Shown: positions 1 to 6,126 of the stretch, piece by piece | How the letters are laid out: every line of letters starts with the position of its first letter | Numbering within the stretch: the first letter of the stretch is position 1 | Origin: Verrucomicrobiota bacterium | GTDB lineage: Bacteria > Verrucomicrobiota > Verrucomicrobiia > Limisphaerales > AV2 | Assembly (NCBI GenBank): GCA_003218935.1 | Contig: QHPA01000350.1 | Location: 1 to 11,834, forward strand | Direction of reading: 5' to 3' | DNA: 11,834 nucleotides | Translations under genes and position numbers: made by a program | The notes under the pieces: generated by a model | What the model was told of the DNA's origin: nothing | Database searches by the model: none | The model's input: the letters and a program-made list of their open reading frames with translations, nothing else

Positions 1-71
1 CGGCGCTGATCGCCGCCGTAATTTTGTGCACGGCCTGGGTTGGCCCTCAGGCATTGAACAAAGGAGAGCCC

Positions 72-1151
72 ATGAAAACGATGAAACAAACCTGGAAACG
101 TTCCCTGGCGGCGTTCGCGCTGTTGGCGTCGCTGGGAACCGACAACAATATCGCGTCTGCTGCCAACGCGGGCGATCGGTCAATCGACAAGAAGGCAACA
201 CCTGCGAACACAAAACCCACACCCGCGCCCGACGAACAGGCGGCAGAAGACCCTTCGAGCAAACCCGCCGCGGAGACGCTGGTCACCAAGATCTACGAGT
301 CGAAATACGTTGATCCCGCCTTTCTCGCCGTGTCCGTGAAGCGGGCGGTTTCCGGGCGACACAGCCGGATCGTCCCGGACACCCGCACCGGCCAGCTCAT
401 TGTCGTGGCGACAGAAAAAGAATTACAGGACGTGGATTCCTTAATCGAGAAACTGGACAGGAAACCGACCCCTCCCGGTGGACAGTCGGCCGAGGATTAC
501 AACCGGCTGATGATGGAACGTTATGGGCTGATCCCCAAAGACGCGGCCCAGGCGGCGAAGCCGCCAACCACAGTTGGCCCAATGGATCTCATGCGCCAGC
601 GTTACGGTCTTCCTGCCGCGAAAAGGGAAAAAGGCCGGGTCGAGTCGAAGCTGGAGGAAATTGCTTTGGAGGAAGTGACGTTCGACAGCCTGCCTCTGCC
701 GCAAGTGCTGCAATTTCTCGATGAGGAATCGCGCAAGCGCGACTCGGAGAAACGGGGAATCAACTTTCTGATCAATCCGAACGCAACACAAGCCACGGCC
801 ACCACGGCCATAGATCCGAACACTGGCCAACCGATTCAATCTCCGCCGTCCGAGCCGCTCGACATGGACAGCGTCATCGTCCGATTCAACCTGCCGTTGC
901 GCAATGTTCGATTGAAGGATGTGCTGGATGCGGTGGTGAAGGTGGCTGACAAACCGACGCCGGAGCACCCGGGCCGACACCGCTGCAAGTCCGCACCTTC
1001 AAGGTTGATGCCGACAAGCTCCTGCCGGGTATGGAAAGGGCGTTCGGAATCATCAGCGATCCTGAGAAAATTCGCCAAACAATCAGTGAGCAGGAGAAGA
1101 GTCTGGCTGAATTGCTCACACAATTCACGGACAAACATCCCAAGGTCGTAG
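72..1151 (+). CDS. Exported secretin-N-domain protein, 5' part of a frameshifted gene
   Basis: Start chosen at 72 because AAGGAG lies five bases upstream and a signal peptide follows (MKTMKQ..., hydrophobic LAAFALLASLG, likely cut after ASA near residue 30). Residues about 69-131 match a secretin/NolW-like N domain (RIVPDTRTGQLIVVATEKEL). Residues about 194-292 match the second, N0/STN-like domain typical of verrucomicrobial PulD-like proteins (SLPLPQVLQFLDEESRKRD, INFLINPN, RLKDVLDAVVKVADKP). Between them lie two copies of a short M-x-R-Y-G-L motif (residues 147-155 and 174-182). After VADKP the frame becomes basic, Ser/Arg-rich nonsense to the stop at 1151, while the sensible sequence continues in another frame to 1498. 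The usual conserved stretch just after VADKP (a YS-x-EDY-x-VVF-like core) is absent, suggesting a small deletion. It is probably a periplasmic or outer-membrane-associated structural protein; its partner is unknown. Confidence 0.8.
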   Translation: MKTMKQTWKRSLAAFALLASLGTDNNIASAANAGDRSIDKKATPANTKPTPAPDEQAAEDPSSKPAAETLVTKIYESKYVDPAFLAVSVKRAVSGRHSRIVPDTRTGQLIVVATEKELQDVDSLIEKLDRKPTPPGGQSAEDYNRLMMERYGLIPKDAAQAAKPPTTVGPMDLMRQRYGLPAAKREKGRVESKLEEIALEEVTFDSLPLPQVLQFLDEESRKRDSEKRGINFLINPNATQATATTAIDPNTGQPIQSPPSEPLDMDSVIVRFNLPLRNVRLKDVLDAVVKVADKPTPEHPGRHRCKSAPSRLMPTSSCRVWKGRSESSAILRKFAKQSVSRRRVWLNCSHNSRTNIPRS

Positions 1152-1498
1152 AGCAGCGCGAGGCCATCCATGCTCTCAAGGAGTCGCTGAAAAGGAAACT
1201 GATCGCCCAGGACGGCAAAGCGCCGGAGACTCAGGTCGCCCTACGGCGTTTGTTGACTCAGTTGGGCATCAATATGGATGTGCCGGGCAAAGCCGTGTTC
1301 TACAACGACCTTACCGGCATCATCATGGTGCGTGCGACTTTCGAAGATTTGGAAATCGTAAAGGCAGCGATCGAAACGCTGGGGGGATCGACCGGCGAGC
1401 AGACAGCGCCTCAGGGTTCGGCCAAGGATGGAACGACTCCATTTACTTACAATGAGGACATGATGCGCCGGTACGGACTTCTTCCTCCGAAAAAGTAG
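1031..1498 (+). CDS. 3' part of the frameshifted secretin-N-domain protein
   Basis: This is the continuation, in a different frame, of the gene starting at 72. The frame is open from 950, and the residues before the ATG at 1031 (PLQVRTFKVDADKLLPG) belong to the same protein, so 1031 is an internal Met and not a real start. In order it holds: a charged helical segment (residues about 10-58, with TDKHPKVVEQREAIHALK) resembling the coiled-coil end of Wzz/GNVR-type proteins; a further secretin-like N domain (about 70-118, GINMDVPGKAVFYNDLTGIIMVRA in two runs); and a C-terminal third copy of the M-x-R-Y-G-L-x-P motif (DMMRRYGLLPPKK). With the 5' part the intact protein would be about 475 residues plus whatever was deleted. 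It is either a pseudogene or an assembly/sequencing indel. Confidence 0.75.
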   Translation: MERAFGIISDPEKIRQTISEQEKSLAELLTQFTDKHPKVVEQREAIHALKESLKRKLIAQDGKAPETQVALRRLLTQLGINMDVPGKAVFYNDLTGIIMVRATFEDLEIVKAAIETLGGSTGEQTAPQGSAKDGTTPFTYNEDMMRRYGLLPPKK

Positions 1499-1550
1499 AG
1501 TGCGCGAGCCGAAGGATTCGGTCGGCGGCTTTCCATAAACCATCTCCCCG

Positions 1551-1576
1551 TAGCGGCGTCTCGGCAGAGCGCCGCC
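1551..1576. repeat. REP-like hairpin (GTAGCGGCG family)
   Basis: GCGGCG (1553-1558) pairs with CGCCGC (1570-1575), with an inner TCT/AGA stem, one bulged G and a CGGC loop. It lies in the spacer between the two convergent frameshifted genes. The left end GTAGCGGCG is shared with the hairpin at 11689-11710, so these look like two members of one dispersed palindrome family. There is no U tract, so it is not an obvious rho-independent terminator. Confidence 0.5.
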
Positions 1577-1620
1577 GGCAGTTGTTCCCAAGGGAAAGCG
1601 GATGCGTGCGTGGAGGTCGT

Positions 1621-2945
1621 TCAATGTCCCGACTCGCGTTCTGAAGTCGCGGAGGCTCTCCCCGTGACCAACGGCTGCGTCCACGCTCGCTCGAACTCTC
1701 CTTTGGCGTACGGATTGGCTTTAGGCTTAGAGGAAACGATCCGGGCGCGAACGTAGATTTCGTCCCCTTGCAACCTGTAGCTCGGCGTCGTTCCTTCGAC
1801 CTCGGCCAGCACCGCGCCGATGTCCTGACTATAGTGCCGCGTCACCGCCAGCGGTTCGCCTTTTTTGTCGAGGACCGGTTCGCTGGTGCGGTCGAAACCT
1901 TTGCGCGTGCCGATGAATTGCGTTGTGTAAGTCACGCCTTCCTCCGGCTCGATTTCAATTTCATAGCGGTCCTTGCGCCGGCGCACGTCTTTCAATCGCA
2001 CGCCGGACGAGGCGTAAAATTCACCGGCCTCCATCGCCGCGACAATGCTGGTCGCTGTGAGCGCCGGCGCGCGGACGACGACCCAGCCCCGGCCGGGATT
2101 GCTGTTGGACGAGGATTCTTTGTGGTAGTTATGCGAATCGTCCACGGCCAGCGCGTAAAGCGGGCCCTGGCCGAACTCCGTCAGGCGCATCGTCTGCACG
2201 ATGTCCCAGAGGCGGTCGGAACTGGCGTGGGTGGCGTCGCCCTCGTTATGGACAGCCGGGTGACCGTTATAGACTTCGAAGAACCGCTCCCCTTTACCTG
2301 CATGAAGTCCTCGGCAGTCACGGCCCAGCCGAAGTTGGGATGATTGAGATGCGGAAACATCGGCTGGCCGGTGCGCCGATGTTGCTCAAACACTGCGTTC
2401 ACTTCGTTCTGAATGACCTCCAGCACGCTGTTGCCCCCTTGCGGCTCGATGAGGTCGCGCAGGTTGGTGGCGTTGACGTGGACCGGTTTTGATCTGAATC
2501 TGTCGGTGATTTCTTCATTCTGAATCAACAGGAAGCGGCCCGGTTCCTCAAAGAGGCGGCGGAATTCACTCAGTGTTTTGAGCCGCACCCGCTGCTTACC
2601 CTTTGCTTCACCCAGTTGGACCCAATTCGTGCCGAACCGTCTCAAATACTTTTCCAACGCGACCACGCCGCCTCTGTTGTTCGTTGCCTCGATCCATTTG
2701 TCGCCTTGCAGCAGGATGTTGTGATCGGAGAGCGCGAGGAACTGGTAGCCATGCTGTTTGTACCAATCGACAATCATTTCCGGATAATCATCGCCATCGC
2801 TCCAAAGCGAATGCGTGTGGAGATTGCCTTTCCACCAGCGCGCTGCATGCGGTGTGGCGTCGTCTTGGGCCGCTTGCAGACGCGGCGCAGCGAACAGCAG
2901 GAGTCCACAGAGCAACAAGGAACTTTTCGCGGCAAAGGTTTTCAT
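1621..2945 (-). pseudogene. Exported PHP-domain metal-dependent hydrolase, split by a one-base frameshift
   Basis: The 5' part (2945 to about 2290) begins with a signal peptide (SSLLLCGLLLFAAPRLQA) and a PHP domain: NLHTHSLWSDGD (H43, H45, D50), ALSDHN (H75), QNEE (E144/E145) and FPHLNHPN (H199, H202), all likely metal ligands of the polymerase-and-histidinol-phosphatase fold. After EDFMQVKG the frame turns to Ser/Thr-rich nonsense. The sensible sequence (ERFFEVYNGHPAVHNEGDA..., DRLWDIVQTMRL, ALAVDDSHNYH) continues in the -1 frame to the stop at 1621. Adding one base in the G4 run (CCCC at 2289-2292 on the + strand) restores a 441-residue protein. No Shine-Dalgarno is visible before 2945. It is predicted to be a secreted metal-dependent phosphoesterase-like enzyme of unknown substrate. 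The mRNA contains the slippery-type heptamer A AAG GGG exactly at the break, so indel error, pseudogene and programmed frameshift are all possible. Confidence 0.8.
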
Positions 2946-2990
2946 GTCGGGAAAGGAGACTGAAACAGCGACTGGCGATATTCACGCTAA

Positions 2991-3046
2991 AAAGTGGGGC
3001 AGACCTCTGGCCTGCCCGAGGACAGGTTGGAAGCCTGTTCCACTTT
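2991..3046. repeat. Three-way-junction palindromic repeat downstream of leuA
   Basis: AAAGTGG (2991-2997) is complementary to CCACTTT (3040-3046) and closes two inner hairpins: GGCAG (2998-3002) with CTGCC (3012-3016), and ACAGG (3022-3026) with CCTGT (3034-3038). It sits ten bases past the leuA stop and before the PHP gene on the same strand. It could fold in the leuA 3' end or in DNA; there is no U tract. It looks like a dispersed intergenic palindrome, which is an inference because only one copy is in the window. Confidence 0.5.
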
Positions 3047-3055
3047 GCTCTGCGC

Positions 3056-4711
3056 TCACGATCGGTTCAGCGCGCTGAGGACGGCTTTGACCGACGCCAG
3101 TTCGATATTGGTGTCCACGCCAGCTCCCCACCGGGTGCGGCCGTCGCTGTGTTTCACCTGGATATAGGCAATGGCCGCGGCCTCTTCACCGGAACTCAAG
3201 GCGTGTTCGCTGTACTGAGTGATCTCGAAGCGCGGCACTCGTGCGGTTCCAAAGCCGTGAACCAGCGCGGCCAGAGGACCGTTGCCTTCACCGGAGAATT
3301 CGACCGGCTGGTCGTCCCGCAGCAAGCGCGCGCGGCAGCGAACAACGCCGTCGCGGCTTTCGGTCTCGAATCCCAGGAGCTGCCACGGCGCGGTGCGCTC
3401 AATGTATTCGCGCCAGAACATCGCCTTCAACTCGGCGCCGCTCACCTCGCGTCCGAGGCGGTCCACCTCGTTGTTGGCGATGGGACCGAACTCGCGTTGC
3501 ATTTCCTTGGGCAGTTCGATACCGAACTCGCTCTCGAGCAGATAGGCCACTCCGCCCTTGCCGGACTGACTGTTGACGCGGATGACCTCGCGGTATTCTC
3601 GACCGATGTCGGTCGGGTCGATGGTAAGATAGGGCACGTCCCAGTGCTGGCGGCCGCCCCGCTCCCACTCGGTGAGACCCTTTTTGATCGCGTCCTGGTG
3701 CGAACCGCTGAAAGCGGTGAAGACCAGTTCGCCGGCGTAAGGCTGGCGCGGCGGCACGGTCATGCCGGTGCAGCGCTCATAAACCTCGAGCATCGCGGTG
3801 AGGTCGGAGAAATCGAGCTTCGGATCGATGCCGTGCATGTACAGATTCAACGCAACCGTCACGATGTCCAGGTTGCCGGTGCGTTCGCCATTGCCGAAGA
3901 TCGTGCCTTCGACCCGGTCGGCGCCGGCCAGCAAGCCAAGCTCAGTGGCCGCGACCCCGGTGCAGCGGTCGTTATGGGTGTGCAGACTGATGACGAGGGA
4001 ATCGCGGTCCCTGATGTTCCGGCAAATCCATTCGATCTGGTCGGCATAAACGTTCGGCATCGCGACTTCGACGGTGTCGGGCAGGTTCAGGATCATTTTC
4101 CGCTGCGGCGTCGGTTTCCAGACCGCCATGACTGCTTCGGAGACTTCCTTTGTGAACTCGACTTCGGTGGCGCTGAAGCTTTCCGGTGAATACTGGAGCA
4201 TGACTTCGGTGCCCTTGAGCCGCGGCAGACGCTCCTGGATCCAGGTCGCGCCGCGCACCGCAACCCGGACAATTTCCTCCTTCGACATTCCAAACACAAC
4301 GCGGCGCTGGGCCGGCGAGGTGGAGTTGTAGAGATGAATGATGGCTTTCTTCGCGCCGACGAGTGATTCGAAGGTGCGTTCGATCAAATCCTCGCGCGCC
4401 TGCACGAGCGCCTGGAGCCAAACGTCGCCGGGCGCGCGGTTTTCCTCGATGAGCCGGCGATTGAAGGAGAACTCGGTGTTTGATGCGGAGGGGAATCCCA
4501 CCTCGATCTCTTTGAAGCCGCATTTAACCAGCGTTTGAAAGAGCTCGAGCTTCTGGCTGATGTTCATCGGCACCGCGAGCGCCTGGTTGCCATCGCGAAG
4601 GTCCACACTGCACCAAAGGGGCGCGCACGTGAGGACGCGATTGGGCCACTGCCGGTCAGGCAAATGGACCGGTGCGAACGGACGATACTTTTGAGACGGG
4701 TCCTTCAACAT
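3056..4711 (-). CDS. leuA: 2-isopropylmalate synthase, type 2 (LeuA)
   Basis: Catalyses acetyl-CoA + 2-oxoisovalerate to 2-isopropylmalate, the first committed step of leucine synthesis, in the cytoplasm. The start at 4711 gives 551 residues beginning MLKDPSQKYRPFAPVHLPDR, as expected for the type-2 (actinobacterial-like) family; the longer open frame upstream is repeat-derived. Visible landmarks are the DRE-TIM entry DLRDGNQAL (residues 37-45, R39/D40), the metal-binding HTHND (H244, H246), the flexible-loop motif GNGERTGN (273-280), and a C-terminal regulatory LeuA_dimer-type region (about 430-545, with GEGNGPLAALVHGFG) that in relatives binds leucine for feedback inhibition. No Shine-Dalgarno precedes the ATG (TTGAGCCT only). 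A leucine attenuator lies 220 bases upstream, so both transcription and activity are probably controlled by leucine. No other leu genes are nearby. Confidence 0.96.
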   Translation of the reverse strand: MLKDPSQKYRPFAPVHLPDRQWPNRVLTCAPLWCSVDLRDGNQALAVPMNISQKLELFQTLVKCGFKEIEVGFPSASNTEFSFNRRLIEENRAPGDVWLQALVQAREDLIERTFESLVGAKKAIIHLYNSTSPAQRRVVFGMSKEEIVRVAVRGATWIQERLPRLKGTEVMLQYSPESFSATEVEFTKEVSEAVMAVWKPTPQRKMILNLPDTVEVAMPNVYADQIEWICRNIRDRDSLVISLHTHNDRCTGVAATELGLLAGADRVEGTIFGNGERTGNLDIVTVALNLYMHGIDPKLDFSDLTAMLEVYERCTGMTVPPRQPYAGELVFTAFSGSHQDAIKKGLTEWERGGRQHWDVPYLTIDPTDIGREYREVIRVNSQSGKGGVAYLLESEFGIELPKEMQREFGPIANNEVDRLGREVSGAELKAMFWREYIERTAPWQLLGFETESRDGVVRCRARLLRDDQPVEFSGEGNGPLAALVHGFGTARVPRFEITQYSEHALSSGEEAAAIAYIQVKHSDGRTRWGAGVDTNIELASVKAVLSALNRS

Positions 4712-4735
4712 AGGCTCAATAAATTTGCAAATTAA

Positions 4736-4929
4736 ACCACGGATGGACACGGATGCACACGGATAAAATGCGCGGAGCGCGGGTTTCAGTTTGCTTCGCC
4801 TCACTTCGCACCAGGCCGCGTCGAACCGCAACTGGTGAACGGCCTTGAAGCGGACTGAAGTCCGCGTTCGTATCGCCTGAACCTTGCGCGCCCCGTTTGT
4901 ATCCGTGTTTATCTGTGTTCATCCGTGGT
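4736..4929. mobile_element. MITE-like element with 30-bp imperfect terminal inverted repeats
   Basis: The left end at 4736-4765 reads ACCACGGATGGACACGGATG and continues ACACGGATA. The inverted right end at 4929-4900 reads ACCACGGATGAACACAGATA and continues ACACGGATA. The arms agree at 26 of 30 positions. Each arm is itself a degenerate tandem of about ten bases (ACACGGATG). The interior holds the hairpin at 4850-4865 and no gene. No clear target-site duplication is seen, though both flanks are A/T-rich. The element fills almost the entire space between the leuA attenuator and the leuA start, so it would be transcribed in the leuA 5' leader. From memory, ACGGATG-type repeats of this kind are widespread in verrucomicrobial genomes. 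Confidence 0.55.
4850..4865. repeat. Perfect 7-bp hairpin inside the MITE-like element
   Basis: GCGGACT (4850-4856) and AGTCCGC (4859-4865) form a perfect stem around a GA loop. It lies inside the inverted-repeat element between the leuA attenuator and leuA. There is no U tract. It is probably a separate short dispersed palindrome nested in the element. Confidence 0.45.
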
Positions 4930-4966
4930 AAAAAACAAAAAACCCCACCGCCGTCTGGCAGTGAGG
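4930..4966 (-). terminator. Rho-independent terminator of the leuA attenuator (stem 3:4)
   Basis: On the minus strand, CCTCACTGCC (4966-4957) pairs with GGCGGTGGGG (4952-4943) through all ten positions (two G-U pairs) around an AGAC loop. It is followed at once by TTTTTTGTTTTTT (4942-4930). No long gene ends here on the minus strand; the preceding ORF is the 29-codon Leu-rich leader peptide and the next gene is leuA. This is the arrangement of an attenuator rather than an ordinary gene end. Confidence 0.85.
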
Positions 4967-5061
4967 TTCAGGAAAGTCAGGTGATCGAACTAGAACCCGC
5001 CTGCCAGGCTGCACAGCAGCAACGCGCCCGGCAGCAGTTGAAGGTTCAGTGTGCGATTCAC
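4930..5061 (-). promoter_or_regulatory. Leucine transcription attenuator upstream of leuA
   Basis: Four complementary segments occur in order on the minus strand. Segment 1 is CTGCCGGG (5034-5027), inside the Leu-rich codons. Segment 2 is CCTGGCAG (5008-5001), at the end of the leader ORF. Segment 3 is CTGCCAG (4961-4955) within CCTCACTGCC. Segment 4 is GGCGGTGGGG (4952-4943), followed by the U tract. Segments 1 and 2 pair over eight positions (one G-U); 2 and 3 pair perfectly over seven; 3 and 4 form the terminator. By analogy with the trp, leu and his leaders, a ribosome stalled at Leu codons would cover segment 1, allow 2:3 and give read-through into leuA; rapid translation would allow 1:2 and 3:4 and terminate. 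The elements are seen directly; the regulatory outcome is inferred. Confidence 0.82.
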
Positions 5062-5079
5062 GCGGATACAGGTAGCCAC
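4990..5079 (-). CDS. leuL: Leucine-rich leader peptide of leuA
   Basis: A 29-codon ORF with GTG start and TAG stop at 4992-4990, ending 24 bases before the terminator stem. Its core RTLNLQLLPGALLL is followed by CSLAGGF; eight of 29 codons are Leu (six CTG, one CTT, one TTG), clustered as Leu-Asn-Leu-Gln-Leu-Leu and Leu-Leu-Leu. A shorter start at the in-frame GTG at 5061 (23 codons, all Leu codons kept) is equally possible, and an in-frame TTG lies at 5097. None has a convincing Shine-Dalgarno. The role is ribosome-position sensing of leucyl-tRNA rather than a functional product. It was found by reading the strand upstream of leuA; it is below usual gene-size cut-offs. Confidence 0.78.
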   Translation of the reverse strand: MATCIRVNRTLNLQLLPGALLLCSLAGGF

Positions 5080-5163
5080 TTTCGCGCTGTGAGTCAATTT
5101 GTATTTTACTGTTCGTTAAAGGCGGGCTTTGGCACAGTGGCGCGGTAATTAACTCCGAACTTT

Positions 5164-5571
5164 ATGAACGTCCAGATTGCCGTCTTGTGCGACGCCGCGA
5201 CCGATTACGGCGGAAAACTGAATCTGCTCGGCGCTTTCGACACGATTGCCACGCAACAACTGCCCGCGGTGCATCCGCAATGTTCCGTCGCGCTGCGCAT
5301 TGTTTTCAGCAAAGTGGAAGAAGGACCGCACAAGGTGAAGATGAATTTCGTGGACGAAGACGGACGATTTGTGATGCCCAGCATCGACATGCCGGCGGAG
5401 GTCGCTTTACCGCCGGACGCGAACTTCGTGGCGCGCAATTTCATCATCAACATCCAGCAGTTGAAGTTCGACAAGCCCGGCCAATACGCCATCGATATCG
5501 CGATCGACGGTCGGCAGGAATCGAGCATTCCGCTGCACGTAAAGCAAATGCCGCCGCCGAACCAGGGTTGA
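5164..5571 (+). CDS. DUF6941-like conserved protein
   Basis: 135 residues with no signal peptide, membrane segment or cysteine cluster. The opening MNVQIAVLCDAATDYGGKLN, then LLGAFDTIATQQLPAVHPQC, resembles the small conserved family I know as DUF6941 (recognition from memory). The rest alternates short hydrophobic strands (VALRIVFSKV, HKVKMNFVDEDG, YAIDIAIDG), so a compact all-beta fold is likely. Function unknown. There is no Shine-Dalgarno before the ATG at 5164. The gene is divergent from the leuA leader, whose GTG start lies 84 bases away, so the two promoters must sit close together. Downstream, a GC hairpin CCCGC/GCGGG (5650-5666) followed by a short T4 could be a weak terminator. It reads cleanly as one intact frame. 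Confidence 0.8.
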   Translation: MNVQIAVLCDAATDYGGKLNLLGAFDTIATQQLPAVHPQCSVALRIVFSKVEEGPHKVKMNFVDEDGRFVMPSIDMPAEVALPPDANFVARNFIINIQQLKFDKPGQYAIDIAIDGRQESSIPLHVKQMPPPNQG

Positions 5572-5736
5572 CGCTGATGGTCCCAGGCGTGATTGTGCCA
5601 AATCCTTGTCAACAAATTGTTGAAGAAAAATCTTCGTTTTCCTGGGCTTCCCGCTTGCGCTGCGGGCGGAGTTTTGGTTCTCTATTGCAGTCAACCCGGT
5701 GAAAGCGTTTCCCCAGGGGTTAAGTATCATAACTAG

Positions 5737-6069
5737 ATGCAAACGTTGCACACAATGCGTTCGAGACCGTCGAACAGCTCCCACCACGGCCGTTACTCGG
5801 CCAGAAACATGGCCAAGCCGACCAACTTTTTCTGCGCGGCGACGGAGGCGCAATCGGTCGCCGTGGTTGGCGATTTCAATGATTGGCGTCCCCAAGTCCA
5901 TCCCATGCAACAACAGACGGATGGGTCCTGGCACCTGCAGATCCCCCTCAACCACGGGCATCATCACTACGCATTTCTCGTGGATGGCAAGCCGGTGCTT
6001 GATCCGCGTGCCATGGGCGTCGCGCGGAACGAAAAGAACGAACGCGTCTCGCTGATCGCGGTCAGTTGA
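5737..6069 (+). CDS. Stand-alone CBM48/E-set glycogen-recognition-like protein
   Basis: 110 residues. After a polar, His/Ser-rich N-terminus (about residues 1-27) comes a single immunoglobulin-like E-set domain of the type found at the front of glycogen-branching enzymes and in the AMPK beta subunit: FFCAATEAQSVAVVGDFNDW (residues 31-50), then DGSWHLQIPL and HHHYAFLVDGKPVLDPRA. The GDFNDW turn and the Trp at 65 are the expected carbohydrate-contact positions in the family. No catalytic domain is attached and no glycogen gene is adjacent, so it may act as a free glycogen-binding or protein-interaction module (inference). Neither the ATG at 5737 nor the in-frame ATG at 5755 has a Shine-Dalgarno, so the start is uncertain. 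It converges with tadA; a GGAGGC/GCCTCC hairpin (6088-6110) lies between them. Confidence 0.85.
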   Translation: MQTLHTMRSRPSNSSHHGRYSARNMAKPTNFFCAATEAQSVAVVGDFNDWRPQVHPMQQQTDGSWHLQIPLNHGHHHYAFLVDGKPVLDPRAMGVARNEKNERVSLIAVS

Positions 6070-6126
6070 AGCTCGACCGGATCAGGAGGAGGCGGTCAGG
6101 GAGAGCCTCCAAACAGTCAGCAGGGA

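Noticed and set aside
3..71. In-frame upstream extension of the first gene with a hydrophobic run (ALIAAVILCTAWVGPQAL)
   Set aside because: It could be a second signal-like segment, but the AAGGAG before 72 and the signal peptide starting there favour the ATG at 72. Sequence upstream of the window would be needed to rule it out.
441..980. 179-residue minus-strand open frame opposite the secretin-like gene
   Set aside because: Arg-rich sequence without domains; the opposite strand shows conserved domain motifs.
2603..4189. Long 528-residue open frame on the + strand opposite leuA
   Set aside because: It is antisense to leuA and the PHP gene, has no recognisable domain and an odd composition. 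The leuA frame carries all family motifs, so this is a GC-rich shadow frame.
4712..4831. N-terminal 40-residue extension of LeuA (MRFDAAWCEV...)
   Set aside because: It is translated from the MITE-like repeat; family proteins start at or near the MLKDPSQKYRPF position.
4978..5000. tRNA T-arm-like stretch GGTTCTAGTTCGATCACC on the minus strand
   Set aside because: No acceptor, D or anticodon arms can be formed around it. It is the end of the leuA leader ORF and the spacer before the terminator.
5650..5666. GC hairpin CCCGC/GCGGG after the DUF6941-like gene
   Set aside because: The stem is only five pairs and the T4 begins four bases after it; too weak to call a terminator.
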